From Desertimonas flava (GTDB taxonomy: Bacteria; Actinomycetota; Acidimicrobiia; Acidimicrobiales; Ilumatobacteraceae): a stretch of DNA of 64,000 bases. Each line of letters starts with the position of its first letter. Positions within the stretch are counted from its first letter, which is position 1. The stretch lies in the NCBI RefSeq assembly GCF_003426815.1, contig NZ_QKYK01000021.1, positions 32,960 through 96,959 on the forward strand, written 5' to 3'. Of the stretch, positions 24,325 through 33,553 are shown piece after piece. A model generated the notes under the pieces. That model did no database searches, was not told where the DNA came from, and worked only from the letters and a program-made list of their open reading frames with translations. The translations under genes were made by a program, and so were the position numbers.

Positions 24325-25956
24325 ATGGCCGTGGGGCTCGACACCGGCCGCGCCGCGTTCGCCCGCCGCGAGTGGTCCGTCACCTACTCCGCGCTCGCCG
24401 GTCGCCAGCTCGCGGCCGCCGACCTGGAGCTGCTGGCGGTCGCCGCCTACCTGCTCGGACGGGACGCCGAGAGCACCGGCGCCTGGGAGGCCGCGCACCG
24501 GGCGTGGTTGGAGAACGGCGACCTCGATCGGGCGGCCCGATGTGCGTGTTGGCTGGCGCTCACCCATCTCCTGCGGGGTGACGTCACGGTCGGCAACGGC
24601 TGGCTGGCGCGCTCGGAGCGGATGATCGACGAGCTCGGCCGGCCGTGCCCGGCGCGCGGTCTCGCCCTCGTCGTCGACGTGCTGGCTGCACTGGAGGCGG
24701 GTGACGCCACGCGCGCTGACAGCGCCGCACGTGAGATCGTCGCCATCGGCCGCCAGACCGCCGACGGCGACGTGATGGCGTTCGGGCTGCTCACGAGCGG
24801 CGAGGCCGCCATCGCCGCGGGCGACGTGGCTGCCGGCGCCCGGCTGTTCGACGAGGTGATGGTGGCCCTCGGCGCCGACGACGTCTCGCCGATCACCGCC
24901 GGGATCGTGTATTGCGCCGTCATCGAGGGCTGCATGCACGCCTACGACCTCCGGCGCGCTGCGGAGTGGACCGAAGCACTCCGTCGCTGGTGCGCCACGC
25001 AGCCCGACCTCGTGCCGTTCCGCGGCCAGTGCCTCGTCCACCGATCGCAGGTCCTCCAGGCCCGCGGCCGCTGGCGCGACGCGGTCGACGAGGCCGACCG
25101 CGCCTGCCGGCTCCTCGCCGACCCCGTCCACCCGGCGCTGGCCGTGGCGACCTACCAGCGTGGCGAGTTGCACCGCGTGCGGGGCGAGCTCGACGACGCA
25201 GAGATCGACTACCGCACAGCGGCAACGCTCGGCTTCGACCCGGATCCCGGCCTCGCCCTGCTCCGGCTCGCCCAGGGACGGCTGGACGACGCCGTCGCGG
25301 TCACCGGCCAGATGCTCGACCGGACCCGGTCGAGCGCCCATCGACCGGCGGTGTTGGCCGCCGCCGTGGACGTGTTCGTCGAAGCGGGCGACAGGCCGAG
25401 CGCACGCCAGGCCGCCACGGAGCTCGGCGAACTGGCCACGGATGCCGACGCCCCCATGCTGCGTGCCGCCGCGTCGCTGGCCGCGGGACGCGTCCAGCTG
25501 ATGGAGGGCGACACCCGCGTCGCCCTCGCCACGCTCGTCGACGCGCGGGAGCAGGCCCGCCGGCTCGATCTCCGCCACGAAGTGGCCCGGGCGCGACTGC
25601 AGATCGCCGCGGCGTACCGGGCGCTCGGCGACGGGGACGCCGGGACTGCCGAACTCGATGCCGCCATCGAGACGCTCGAGGAGCTCGGCGCAACCCCCGA
25701 GCTCGTCCGGGCCCGGAAGGAGCAGCGCGAGCCGGATGCGAGCGCCGACGTCCTGTCGCGGCGGGAGTGCGAGGTGCTCCGGCTCGTCGCCTCGGGCGGA
25801 ACCAACCGGCAGATCGCCGCATCGCTCGGCATCAGCGAGCACACGGTCGCCCGCCACCTCCAGAACATCTTCACCAAGCTCGGCATCTCGTCGCGGGCGG
25901 CCGCCACGGCCTACGCCTACGAACACGGGCTCGTCGGCACTCGTGGTCCGAATTGA
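24325..25956 (+). CDS. LuxR-type regulator with helical-repeat N-terminal region
   Basis: 543 residues. Residues 1-470 are Ala/Leu-rich helices with TPR-like periodicity (for example DLDRAARCACWLALTHLLRG, GRWRDAVDEADRACRLLAD) and no recognisable ATPase motifs, unlike MalT-type LuxR proteins. The C-terminal 65 residues hold a LuxR helix-turn-helix (LSRRECEVLRLVASGGTNRQ, HTVARHLQNIFTKLGISSRA). Homology begins near the ATG at 24325, although the frame is open upstream. Target unknown; the neighbouring acyl-CoA-dehydrogenase-like gene, 195 bp downstream, is a candidate. Confidence 0.85.
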   Translation: MAVGLDTGRAAFARREWSVTYSALAGRQLAAADLELLAVAAYLLGRDAESTGAWEAAHRAWLENGDLDRAARCACWLALTHLLRGDVTVGNGWLARSERMIDELGRPCPARGLALVVDVLAALEAGDATRADSAAREIVAIGRQTADGDVMAFGLLTSGEAAIAAGDVAAGARLFDEVMVALGADDVSPITAGIVYCAVIEGCMHAYDLRRAAEWTEALRRWCATQPDLVPFRGQCLVHRSQVLQARGRWRDAVDEADRACRLLADPVHPALAVATYQRGELHRVRGELDDAEIDYRTAATLGFDPDPGLALLRLAQGRLDDAVAVTGQMLDRTRSSAHRPAVLAAAVDVFVEAGDRPSARQAATELGELATDADAPMLRAAASLAAGRVQLMEGDTRVALATLVDAREQARRLDLRHEVARARLQIAAAYRALGDGDAGTAELDAAIETLEELGATPELVRARKEQREPDASADVLSRRECEVLRLVASGGTNRQIAASLGISEHTVARHLQNIFTKLGISSRAAATAYAYEHGLVGTRGPN

Positions 25957-26151
25957 CCATGACGTCTGCGCCCGCCGATGGCGCATCCAGGCGATGCGGC
26001 GACGCCAGCGGCGTGCATACGTGGATCACACGTCACCACGTCGCCCGAGGAGGTTCCGCATGTCCCGTCCGAACGTCATCTCCCCACCGAGCGCCGCCGA
26101 CGCCGATCGGCTGAGCGCCCGGCACGCTGCCGAAGCGCCCATGTTGCGGCC

Positions 26152-27294
26152 ATGACGCCGGTCATCGACGTCCTCGACGCCGCCGAGCAGCTTCGCCCGA
26201 TGCTGCAGGAGCACGCGACCGAGATCGAGGCCGCACGGCGACTGCCGCCCGAGGTTCTCGCCGCAGTACGGGGCGCCGGATGCTTCCGCATCCTGCTCCC
26301 GGCGAGCTACGGAGGACTCGGCGCCGACCTGCCGGCGGCCCTGTCGCTGTACGAGACGCTCGCCCGCGCCGACGCGTCGACCGCCTGGACGGTGCTGATC
26401 GGCTCGGCCGCCTGGCTCGATCTCGTCGGGCTCCCCAAGCCGTCGTTCGATGCCCTGTTCACGCACGAGCAGGGCACGATCGCCGCCGGCGTCTTCAACC
26501 CGACCGGCTCCATCACGCGGGACGGCGACGCGTACCGCGTGACCGGCCGGTGGAGCTTCGCCAGCGGCTGTGAGCACGCCACCTGGCTGTACGTCAACTG
26601 CTTGGAACACACCAACGGCGACGAGCCGCAGTTCCGCATCGCCGTGCTGACGCCGGACCAGATGACGATCGAGGACACCTGGCACGTCGCCGGACTCCGC
26701 GGCACGGGCAGCCACCACATCCACGTCGACGACGCCGTCGTGCCGGCCGAGCGCACGGTCGTCCCGTTCCACGACCCGCCCTGCATCAACGCCCCGGTCA
26801 CACGTCTGCCGATCCCCGCCGCGCTCGCCCTCTGCATCGCCGGCGTCGCCCTGGGCATCGGCCAGGGGGCGCTCGACGACGTCGTGACGCTCGCGCCGAC
26901 GAAGACGCCGCTGCTCGCCCACGGCCCGCTCGCCACCAACCCCAGGTTCCTCGACACGATCGCCCGCATCGACACCGAGCTGCGCGCCGCCCGACTCCTG
27001 CTGCAGACCGCCGCGGCCACCACGTGGGCGGCCGCCACGGACCGACGGACAGCCACACTCGACGAGCGGGGCCGCCTCCGCGCCGCCTCGGCGTGGATCG
27101 TGGAACGGGCGGAGGCAGCGGTGGACGCCGCCCATCGGGCCGCGGGCGGCGGGGCGATCTACGCCGATCACCCGCTGCAGCGCCGGCTCCGTGACATCCA
27201 GACGCTCCGCCAACACTTCCTCGTCCGGCCCGACACGTTCGGCGCCGCCGGTGCCGTCATCGCCGGCGGTGAGCCCGACGTGCCCGTCTTCTGA
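26152..27294 (+). CDS. Acyl-CoA dehydrogenase-fold flavoprotein (monooxygenase-like branch)
   Basis: 380 residues with the three-domain acyl-CoA dehydrogenase fold: GCFRILLPASYGGLGADL (N-terminal), the central FAD-binding strand region RVTGRWSFASGCEHATWLYV and a helical C-terminal domain. The catalytic Glu of true dehydrogenases is not evident. WSFASGCxHAxW and GLRGTGSHHIHVDD are typical of the branch containing DszC, HpaB-like and nitroalkane-oxidase-like flavin enzymes, so oxidation or hydroxylation of a small molecule is more likely than fatty-acid beta-oxidation. The ATG at 26152 is chosen by homology; the 195 bp before it hold no other gene. Confidence 0.8.
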   Translation: MTPVIDVLDAAEQLRPMLQEHATEIEAARRLPPEVLAAVRGAGCFRILLPASYGGLGADLPAALSLYETLARADASTAWTVLIGSAAWLDLVGLPKPSFDALFTHEQGTIAAGVFNPTGSITRDGDAYRVTGRWSFASGCEHATWLYVNCLEHTNGDEPQFRIAVLTPDQMTIEDTWHVAGLRGTGSHHIHVDDAVVPAERTVVPFHDPPCINAPVTRLPIPAALALCIAGVALGIGQGALDDVVTLAPTKTPLLAHGPLATNPRFLDTIARIDTELRAARLLLQTAAATTWAAATDRRTATLDERGRLRAASAWIVERAEAAVDAAHRAAGGGAIYADHPLQRRLRDIQTLRQHFLVRPDTFGAAGAVIAGGEPDVPVF

Positions 27295-27300
27295 GCCACG

Positions 27301-27326
27301 AGACCCGGGTGGGCGTGGCCGGGTCT
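27301..27326. terminator. Bidirectional terminator hairpin
   Basis: AGACCCGG (27301-27308) pairs with CCGGGTCT (27319-27326) across a 10-base loop, between two convergent genes. Confidence 0.6.
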
Positions 27327-27330
27327 GCCG

Positions 27331-29820
27331 TCAGCCGCAGGCGCCGCTCACCAGGATCTCGGCGGCTTCGTCGTCCGTCATCCCGAGGACCTCGGTGAGG
27401 ACCTCGAAGGTGTGCTCGCCGAGGCACGGGGCCGGCATCCGCGGTCCGTTGTCGTAGCCGGCGACCTTGAACTGGTGCCCCTCGTAGGGCACGACACCCA
27501 TCTCCGGGTGCTCGAGATGCCGGAAGAACGAGCGGTGGGCGAGCTGCGGATCGCGCAGGTGGTCGCTCGACCGCTGCACCATCCCGGCCGGGACCCCCAC
27601 CGCCTGCAGCAGGTCCATCAGCTCACGCGGCTCGTGGAGGATCGTGAACGCGCCGATCTCGCGGTCGATCTCCTCGGCGCGAGCGCGTCGACCCTCGAGC
27701 GCGGCCAGTTCGGGATCACGGGCCCAGGCGGGGTCTCCCATCGCCTCACGCAGAGCGTCCCACTGGTCGGCGCTCTCGACGGCGATGGCGATCCACTCGT
27801 CGTGACCGGCGCACGGGTACGAGTCGTGGGGGAAGCGATCCGGATCGGTGTTACCGGACCGCCGTGCACTCCTGCCTGACACCTGCACGTCCATCAGCTC
27901 GGGGGCGATGAAGTGCAATGACGACTCCATCTGTGCCTGGTCGATGAACTGGCCCTCACCGGTGCGCCGGCGGTGGTCGAGCGCGGCGAGCAAGGCCGAC
28001 GTCAAGAACCGCGGCGACACGGTGTCGGTGTAAGCGTTGAACGGGCCGCCCGGCGGCCGGTCCGCCCAGCCGGTGATCTCGTGGAAGCCACTGAACGCGG
28101 CGGCGTGATAGCCGTAGCCGGCGAGCTGGGCGGCGGGGCCGTACTGGCCGAGCAGGCACGTCGTCGCCATGATGATCCCGGGGTTGAGCTGACGGGCGGC
28201 GCTGTAACCGAGCCCGAGCTGGTCCATCGTGCCGGCGCGGAACGAGTCGAGTGCGATGTCGCACCACGACAGCAGCCGCTTGGCGACGTCCTGACCGCTC
28301 GGGTGCTTGAGATCGAGCTGCAGGGACAACTTCGAGGTGTTGAAGCTGCCGAAGAACTGGCACCGGTTCACGCCGGCGATGCCGTCCTTGAACGGCCCGA
28401 CGAGGCGCAGCCGATCGGCTGGCTTGTCGCTCTCGACGTGGACGACGGTCGCCCCGTGGTCGGCGAGCGCCTTCGCCGTGATCGGCCCGACCCCGATCCA
28501 CGAGAAGTCGGCGACCTTGACCCCGGCGAGGGGCAGGCGGTCGCGCTCGTCGGCGCGCACCTCGACGTGGCCGGTCGTCGCAGGCGCGGGCGTGATCGAG
28601 TCGAGCACCTCGCTCGTGTGCTGGCCGACGGCTGGAGCCGGACGCGACCAGGCGATCGGCGTCGCCGACGTCTTGACGAACGGTCCCGGAGCCCGCAGGC
28701 GGCGACCGCTCGGGAGGTCGACGTCCACCCAGTAGTCGCGCTCGGCGAGCTGCGTCAGGCCGAGCACGTCCGACACCGTGTTGACGGGCGCCAGCGTCAC
28801 GCTCCGTTCGATGCCGCCGTCGAAGAGCTCGGTCTTGGTGTGGCGGAGCGTGAAGCCGGTGATCGCCGCGCGCACGTCTTCAGGAGTGTGGACGAGCGGC
28901 TCACCCGTCAAGACGCGCACGTCCCACGTCGTCCAGTCCTCGGCGTCGACCCACTCCTCGGTCACCGCTCCGCTGGACACCATCCAGTCCAGCAGCCCTC
29001 GGACCGTTTCTCCGGTGGCGATGATGCAGACCTCACCGTCGGCGCAGGGATAGACCAGCGGCGTCACCATCGTGCTGAGCTGCAGCACGGTGCCGTTGCG
29101 TTCGATGTCCTTGCCGTCGATGGCGTGGGCGATCATCGCCTGCAGTCCGGTCCAGAACACCGCTGCCTGCACGGAGACGTCGACGAACTGCGCCTCGCCG
29201 GTGCGGCGTCGGCGCTCGAGCGCGACGAGCGCGCCGACCACGCTCTCGGCCGAGGCGTGGAGCCACGTCTGCGGCACCGTGATCCGCACCGGGCGACGAT
29301 CGGAATCGCCGTTGAGGGCCATCGAGCCGCCCATCGCGGAGAGCGTCAGATCGGTCGCCTGGTGATCGGCATAGGGACCGGTCTGCCCGAACGGCGAGAT
29401 CGCCACGTGCACGATGCCGGGATTGGCGGCTCGCAGCGCATCGAAACCGAGCCCTGTGGCGTCGAGCACCCCGGGCCCGGCGTTCTCGACGACGATGTCG
29501 GCGCTCGCGACGAGACGGAGGAAGTCCGCCCGCCCGGCGTCGTCGTCGAGATCGAGGACCACGCTGCGCTTGCCCCGGTTGAAGGCGTGGAACCGGAGGC
29601 TGGCCAGGCCGTCCGGTTCGCCCGGCACGAGCAGGCCCTCGTGACGCGACGGCGAGCCGCCGGGCTGCTCGACCTTGACGACGTCGGCGCCGAGCCCGGC
29701 GAACACGTGCGTCGCCAGCTCGGCACGGGCATCGGTCAGATCGAGGACGCGATACGGGGCGAGCATCGACACGGCGACATGATCCCAGACCGGTTTCACG
29801 CTCGACGCACCGGCCGTCAC
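27331..29820 (-). CDS. Two-domain CaiB/BaiF (class III) CoA-transferase
   Basis: 829 residues, twice the family length: two CoA-transferase family III units in tandem. The N-terminal unit (about 19-420) has the family Asp at about residue 157 (GPYADHQATDLTL), the position of the catalytic Asp169 of CaiB. In the C-terminal unit (about 435-829) the equivalent stretch reads AAQLAGYGYHAAAFSG, with Gly in place of Asp, so it probably serves for dimerisation or binding only. The enzyme would move CoA between an acyl-CoA and a free acid. The GTG start overlaps the TetR stop; an ATG at 29766 (MLAPYRVLDL) is an alternative. Confidence 0.88.
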   Translation of the reverse strand: MTAGASSVKPVWDHVAVSMLAPYRVLDLTDARAELATHVFAGLGADVVKVEQPGGSPSRHEGLLVPGEPDGLASLRFHAFNRGKRSVVLDLDDDAGRADFLRLVASADIVVENAGPGVLDATGLGFDALRAANPGIVHVAISPFGQTGPYADHQATDLTLSAMGGSMALNGDSDRRPVRITVPQTWLHASAESVVGALVALERRRRTGEAQFVDVSVQAAVFWTGLQAMIAHAIDGKDIERNGTVLQLSTMVTPLVYPCADGEVCIIATGETVRGLLDWMVSSGAVTEEWVDAEDWTTWDVRVLTGEPLVHTPEDVRAAITGFTLRHTKTELFDGGIERSVTLAPVNTVSDVLGLTQLAERDYWVDVDLPSGRRLRAPGPFVKTSATPIAWSRPAPAVGQHTSEVLDSITPAPATTGHVEVRADERDRLPLAGVKVADFSWIGVGPITAKALADHGATVVHVESDKPADRLRLVGPFKDGIAGVNRCQFFGSFNTSKLSLQLDLKHPSGQDVAKRLLSWCDIALDSFRAGTMDQLGLGYSAARQLNPGIIMATTCLLGQYGPAAQLAGYGYHAAAFSGFHEITGWADRPPGGPFNAYTDTVSPRFLTSALLAALDHRRRTGEGQFIDQAQMESSLHFIAPELMDVQVSGRSARRSGNTDPDRFPHDSYPCAGHDEWIAIAVESADQWDALREAMGDPAWARDPELAALEGRRARAEEIDREIGAFTILHEPRELMDLLQAVGVPAGMVQRSSDHLRDPQLAHRSFFRHLEHPEMGVVPYEGHQFKVAGYDNGPRMPAPCLGEHTFEVLTEVLGMTDDEAAEILVSGACG

Positions 29821-30485
29821 GCGATCGGCGCGTCGGTGACTCCGACCGCGGCGAACGATGCCGCAGCCATCGTTCGCAGCAGGGCGACCATGTCACCGCG
29901 GCGGGCGCGAGGACTGAACGGCGTGGAGTTGATGAGACCGAGCACGCCGTGGACCGCCGGCCGCGCGATCGCTGCGGTGAGGGTCGGCTTGCGAACCAAC
30001 AGCGCGTCGACCCAGATCTCCACGTACTGGCGCTGCAGCACGCGCACGCGGCGTTGATCGGTCGCGCTGGCCTGGAGAAGGTCACGGAAGTGGACCGAGA
30101 TCAACGCCCGGTGGTCGACGGCGAAGTCGACGTGCATCTCGATCAGGTCGTCGAGCAATCGCTCCGGCGGCGACGTGTCGCGCAACCCGCGCCCGCCGTC
30201 GAAGAGGTGCTGGCTGATGTCCACCAGCATCTCGCCGAGCAGCGCTTCCTTGCTGTCGAAGTGGTGGTACAACGCCGGCCCGGAGATGCCGGCAGCGGCG
30301 CCCAGGTCGTCGACGGTGACGCTCGCGAAGCTCCGCTCGGCGAGCAGTTCGGCCGCGATGTCCAACAACTCCTCCCGCCGGGTGACCCCTGCTCGCTTCG
30401 GGACTTCGGCCTGTCCGGCCGGCCGGGACACGGCGCCGAGACGAATCCGGCGTCGCTTGCTGGGGGGCGGTGGGGACTCCGGCAT
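29817..30485 (-). CDS. TetR-family regulator
   Basis: 222 residues. After a basic, Pro-rich N-terminus, the helix-turn-helix spans residues 36-80 (SVTVDDLGAAAGISGPALYH, HFDSKEALLGEM). The C-terminal ligand domain resembles regulators of acyl-CoA and sterol catabolism in Actinobacteria. It is coupled by a four-base overlap to the CoA-transferase. An operator candidate (30494-30513) lies nine bases upstream of its ATG, and a half-site identical over nine bases lies before the Liv-type transporter at 34967, so it probably controls both. Confidence 0.9.
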   Translation of the reverse strand: MPESPPPPSKRRRIRLGAVSRPAGQAEVPKRAGVTRREELLDIAAELLAERSFASVTVDDLGAAAGISGPALYHHFDSKEALLGEMLVDISQHLFDGGRGLRDTSPPERLLDDLIEMHVDFAVDHRALISVHFRDLLQASATDQRRVRVLQRQYVEIWVDALLVRKPTLTAAIARPAVHGVLGLINSTPFSPRARRGDMVALLRTMAAASFAAVGVTDAPIA

Positions 30486-30493
30486 GTACTGCG

Positions 30494-30513
30494 ACCTTAA
30501 CGTCCACTAAGTT
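30494..30513. promoter_or_regulatory. Candidate TetR operator in the divergent promoter region
   Basis: ACCTTAACGTCCACTAAGTT is an imperfect inverted repeat (6 of 10 arm positions paired) between the TetR gene and the rightward acyl-CoA synthetase unit. Its left half ACCTTAACG recurs exactly at 34920-34928 on the other strand. Confidence 0.5.
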
Positions 30514-30559
30514 GACGCGCCGACGCGGTCGATCGCCGCGGCCAGGGGGAAGCGAGACC

Positions 30560-30712
30560 ATGCCCTATCAGCTCAAGGATCAGGATGTCACACCACCTGA
30601 GCCCGATCCGGCCGCCCAGCGGTCGGTCGCCCGCGACGGGCTCGCCGCCGTCGCCATGATCGTCCTCACTGCCGGGTTGATCGCCCTGATCATCACCGTG
30701 CAGATCGTGTAG
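30560..30712 (+). CDS. Small single-helix membrane protein
   Basis: 50 residues: a polar, acidic N-terminus (MPYQLKDQDVTPPEPDPAAQ) and one transmembrane helix (AAVAMIVLTAGLIALIITVQ) to the end. The ATG at 30560 follows AGGGGGAAGCGAGACC. It lies six bases before the acyl-CoA synthetase gene and is likely cotranscribed with it. No family recognised; small membrane partners of transport or lipid enzymes are a possibility. Confidence 0.65.
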   Translation: MPYQLKDQDVTPPEPDPAAQRSVARDGLAAVAMIVLTAGLIALIITVQIV

Positions 30713-30718
30713 GACGAC

Positions 30719-32293
30719 ATGCCATCGATCCTCCACGAGCAGCCTCTCCTGCCTCACCTCGTCGCCCATCACCTCGCCGCGCACGGTGATGCGCCCTGCA
30801 TCCACACGCCCGGCGGCACCTGGTCGTACCGCGACGTGCTGGATCGCACCAGCCAGTTCGTCCAGGCCCAACGCTCGGTCGGCGTCGCTCCTGGGGCCCG
30901 GCTCGCCATCCTGTCGAAGAACCGGCCCGAGGTGCTGGTCAACGCCATGGCGTCGCTCGTCAACGGCGTGGTGCTCACTCCCCTGCACCCGATGGGTTCG
31001 CTCGCCGACCACAGCTACGTGATCGGCGACGCCGAGATCGACTGCCTGGTGTTCGACCCCCGCCACTTCGCCGAGCGCGCCGCCGAACTGCAGGCCCATC
31101 ACCCGCAGCTCACGTTGCTCGGCTTCGGACCGAGCGACTCCGGCCACGACTACCTCGCCCTCGCCGACGGGTTCGCACCGGCACCGTTGGAACCCCCGGA
31201 CATGTTCCTCGAAGACCTCTGCAGCGTCGTCTACACGGGGGGCACCACCGGCCGCCCGAAGGGCGTGCTGATGACCCAGCGGGTCTGGCAGGCGATGACG
31301 TGGATCCAGATGGCGGAATGGGAGTTCCCGGCGCCGTTGCGGATCGCCGTCCCCACCCCGCTCTCCCACGCCGCTCTGTCGTTGCTGGCCCCGGTGCTGG
31401 TGTCGGGCGGATGCTTCTACGTGATGGAGTCGTTCTCGCCGGACGCCTTCTTCGACCTCGTCGAGCAGCACCGCATCACGTGCACGTTGATCGTGCCGGT
31501 GATGCTCTACGCGATGCAGGCCCATCCGCGCTACGCCACCGTCGACATGTCGTCGATGGAGACGATCTTCTACGGCGCCTCCCCGATGAGCCCGGCCAAG
31601 TTGGCCGAGGCGATCCGGCACTGGGGCCCGATCTTCTTCCAGTTCTTCGGACAGACCGAGGCGCCGATGGTGATCACCCACCTGAAGAAGGGCGAGCACG
31701 ATCTCGCTCGACCAGAACGCCTCGCATCGTGCGGCAAGCCGGTGCCCTGGCTGCACGTCGCCCTGCTGGACGATCAGAACCAGCCCGTCGGCGCCGGCGA
31801 GTCGGGCGAGATCTGCGTGCGGGGCCCACTCGTGATGAACGGCTACAAGGACCTACCCGACGAGACGGCCGAGGCCCTGTCCGGCGACTGGCTGCACACC
31901 GGCGACGTCGGGCGGTTCGACGACGAGGGTTACCTGTACATCGTCGACCGCACGAAGGACATGGTGATCACCGGCGGCTTCAACGTCTTCCCCCGCGAGG
32001 TCGAAGACGTCATCAGCACCCATCCCGCCGTGTCGATGGTGATGGTGATCGGCGTGCCCGACCCGAAGTGGGGCGAGGCCGTCAAGGCGGTCGTCGTGCT
32101 CACCCCCGGCACCGAGCCGACTGACGAGCTGACCTCCGAGCTGCAACGCCTCGTCAAGGAGGCCAAGGGCTCGCAACAGGCCCCCAAGACCATCGACTAC
32201 GTCGACGAGCTCCCGCTCACGGCGGTCGGCAAGCCCGACAAGAAGGCCGTGCGCGCCCGCTACTGGAGCGACTCCGGACGAGCGGTGTCGTAA
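30719..32293 (+). CDS. Acyl-CoA synthetase (AMP-forming ligase)
   Basis: 524 residues of the ANL superfamily. The P-loop YTGGTTGRPKGVLMT, FQFFGQTEAPMVITH, the A8 hinge LHTGDVGRFDDEGYLYIVDR and the catalytic lysine in LPLTAVGKPDKKAVRARYW are all present. It activates a carboxylic acid to its CoA thioester through an acyl-adenylate. It is divergent from the TetR regulator and CoA-transferase, whose operator region it shares. The acid is unknown; medium-chain, aromatic and steroid side-chain acids are handled by close relatives. Confidence 0.9.
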   Translation: MPSILHEQPLLPHLVAHHLAAHGDAPCIHTPGGTWSYRDVLDRTSQFVQAQRSVGVAPGARLAILSKNRPEVLVNAMASLVNGVVLTPLHPMGSLADHSYVIGDAEIDCLVFDPRHFAERAAELQAHHPQLTLLGFGPSDSGHDYLALADGFAPAPLEPPDMFLEDLCSVVYTGGTTGRPKGVLMTQRVWQAMTWIQMAEWEFPAPLRIAVPTPLSHAALSLLAPVLVSGGCFYVMESFSPDAFFDLVEQHRITCTLIVPVMLYAMQAHPRYATVDMSSMETIFYGASPMSPAKLAEAIRHWGPIFFQFFGQTEAPMVITHLKKGEHDLARPERLASCGKPVPWLHVALLDDQNQPVGAGESGEICVRGPLVMNGYKDLPDETAEALSGDWLHTGDVGRFDDEGYLYIVDRTKDMVITGGFNVFPREVEDVISTHPAVSMVMVIGVPDPKWGEAVKAVVVLTPGTEPTDELTSELQRLVKEAKGSQQAPKTIDYVDELPLTAVGKPDKKAVRARYWSDSGRAVS

Positions 32294-32299
32294 CCACCG

Positions 32300-33508
32300 A
32301 TGAGCAACTTCGCCACGCGCCGACGGCCGGCCACCGTCCTCGTCGACGTGCTGGCGGCGATCGGGCTGGTCGTCACGGTGGTGGCGGTGCTCGTCGGAGC
32401 GAGCGCCGCGCTCGATCTCGTCGATCGGGCGAGACGGGCGTTCGGCGGCAGTCCTCCCTCGGACGGGATCGACTGGGTCACCCTCGCGGCCATGGCGGTG
32501 ATCGTGCTGGTGATCGCCGCCGCCCTCCTCGGCGCCCAGCGGCTGGTGATGCGCCGGCATCGGCGGCGGCTCGCCGCCGTGCTCGGTCCCGGTGTCGGCC
32601 CGCTCGGGCGGGGACCCCGGGCCGGTCTCGATCGGGAGCAGTGGCTGGCGGCGTTGCTGACCGCCCCCGGTTGGGCAGACACGGTGGCGGAGTGGCGGCG
32701 AACCGGGGCGATCGCGGCCGATCTCGCGGTGCCCACACAGACGATCGAGGACCGCGCCGTGGTCGCCGAACTGATCGCCGGCGAGCTCAGCGGGCGCATC
32801 GGCGCCCGCAGCCTGGCGACCGGGCTCGCCGTCGCCGCCGCGCGCAGCCGCGTCGGCGACGCCGCGGCCGTCGTCGCCGGATCGGTGGAGATCCAGCTCG
32901 ACGCCCTGGCGACCCTCGGGTTGCAGCCGACGGCCCGGACGTACCTCCGCATCGCGCGGAGTGCGGCCGCCGGCATCACCGCGGCGTCCTACCTCGACAT
33001 CGAGGACCGCCTCGAGCTCGACCTCGCCGTGCGCGCCGCGGTGTACGGACTCGAAGCCGCCGGCGACGCGGCCGACCTCGCCGACGAAGCGATCAGCGAC
33101 GATCTCGCCGACGCCCTCGGCGAGGTCCTCACGTCCGGAGGCGGCACCGTCGGAACGTTGCTCGGGCTCGTCGGCGGTGCGTTCGGCGTCAGCGGCTCCA
33201 TCCTCCGACAGGTCGCCGACGTCTCCGAGACGATCGGCGGTCAGGTCACCGAAGGACTCGTGATCGCGGCCCTGCTGCATCACCAGGGAATGACGCTCGT
33301 CGCCGAGACGGTCGCCGACGACGCCGACCTCCGCCGCCGCCTCACCCCCACTGCCGGCCGGGTGCCGCGCGAGCTGTTCGACGCCGCCGTCGCCGTCGCC
33401 CGCCGCTACCGCGGCGAGCTCCGCCGCCTCCTGCGCGACCGGGCGACCCGCGCCGCCAAATCGGCGCCGCGCCGGATGTCGCCCTTCAAGCGCCGCGACG
33501 CGACCTGA
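32300..33508 (+). CDS. Membrane protein of unknown function
   Basis: 402 residues. Two N-terminal transmembrane helices (about residues 15-42 and 60-80) are followed by a long Ala-rich helical region with repeated acidic helices (EDRAVVAELIAGELSGRIGA, DIEDRLELDLAVRAAVYGLE) and a Gly-rich segment (GGGTVGTLLGLVGGAFGVSG) that could be a membrane loop. The tail is very basic (RRMSPFKRRDAT). No family recognised. It begins seven bases after the acyl-CoA synthetase stop and ends inside a terminator. Confidence 0.6.
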   Translation: MSNFATRRRPATVLVDVLAAIGLVVTVVAVLVGASAALDLVDRARRAFGGSPPSDGIDWVTLAAMAVIVLVIAAALLGAQRLVMRRHRRRLAAVLGPGVGPLGRGPRAGLDREQWLAALLTAPGWADTVAEWRRTGAIAADLAVPTQTIEDRAVVAELIAGELSGRIGARSLATGLAVAAARSRVGDAAAVVAGSVEIQLDALATLGLQPTARTYLRIARSAAAGITAASYLDIEDRLELDLAVRAAVYGLEAAGDAADLADEAISDDLADALGEVLTSGGGTVGTLLGLVGGAFGVSGSILRQVADVSETIGGQVTEGLVIAALLHHQGMTLVAETVADDADLRRRLTPTAGRVPRELFDAAVAVARRYRGELRRLLRDRATRAAKSAPRRMSPFKRRDAT

Positions 33509-33537
33509 CGGGTGGTGCCTGGCACCACCCGTCAGGT
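33503..33537. terminator. Strong bidirectional terminator hairpin
   Basis: A perfect 17-bp inverted repeat (33503-33519 with 33521-33537) around a single T forms a very stable stem. It contains the stop codon of the rightward gene and lies 16 bp from the stop of the leftward binding-protein gene. Confidence 0.8.
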
Positions 33538-33553
33538 GCGAGCGTCGTCGCGG

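Noticed and set aside
24169..25986. Leftward open frame of 605 codons
   Set aside because: Antisense to the LuxR regulator, whose helix-turn-helix is clear.
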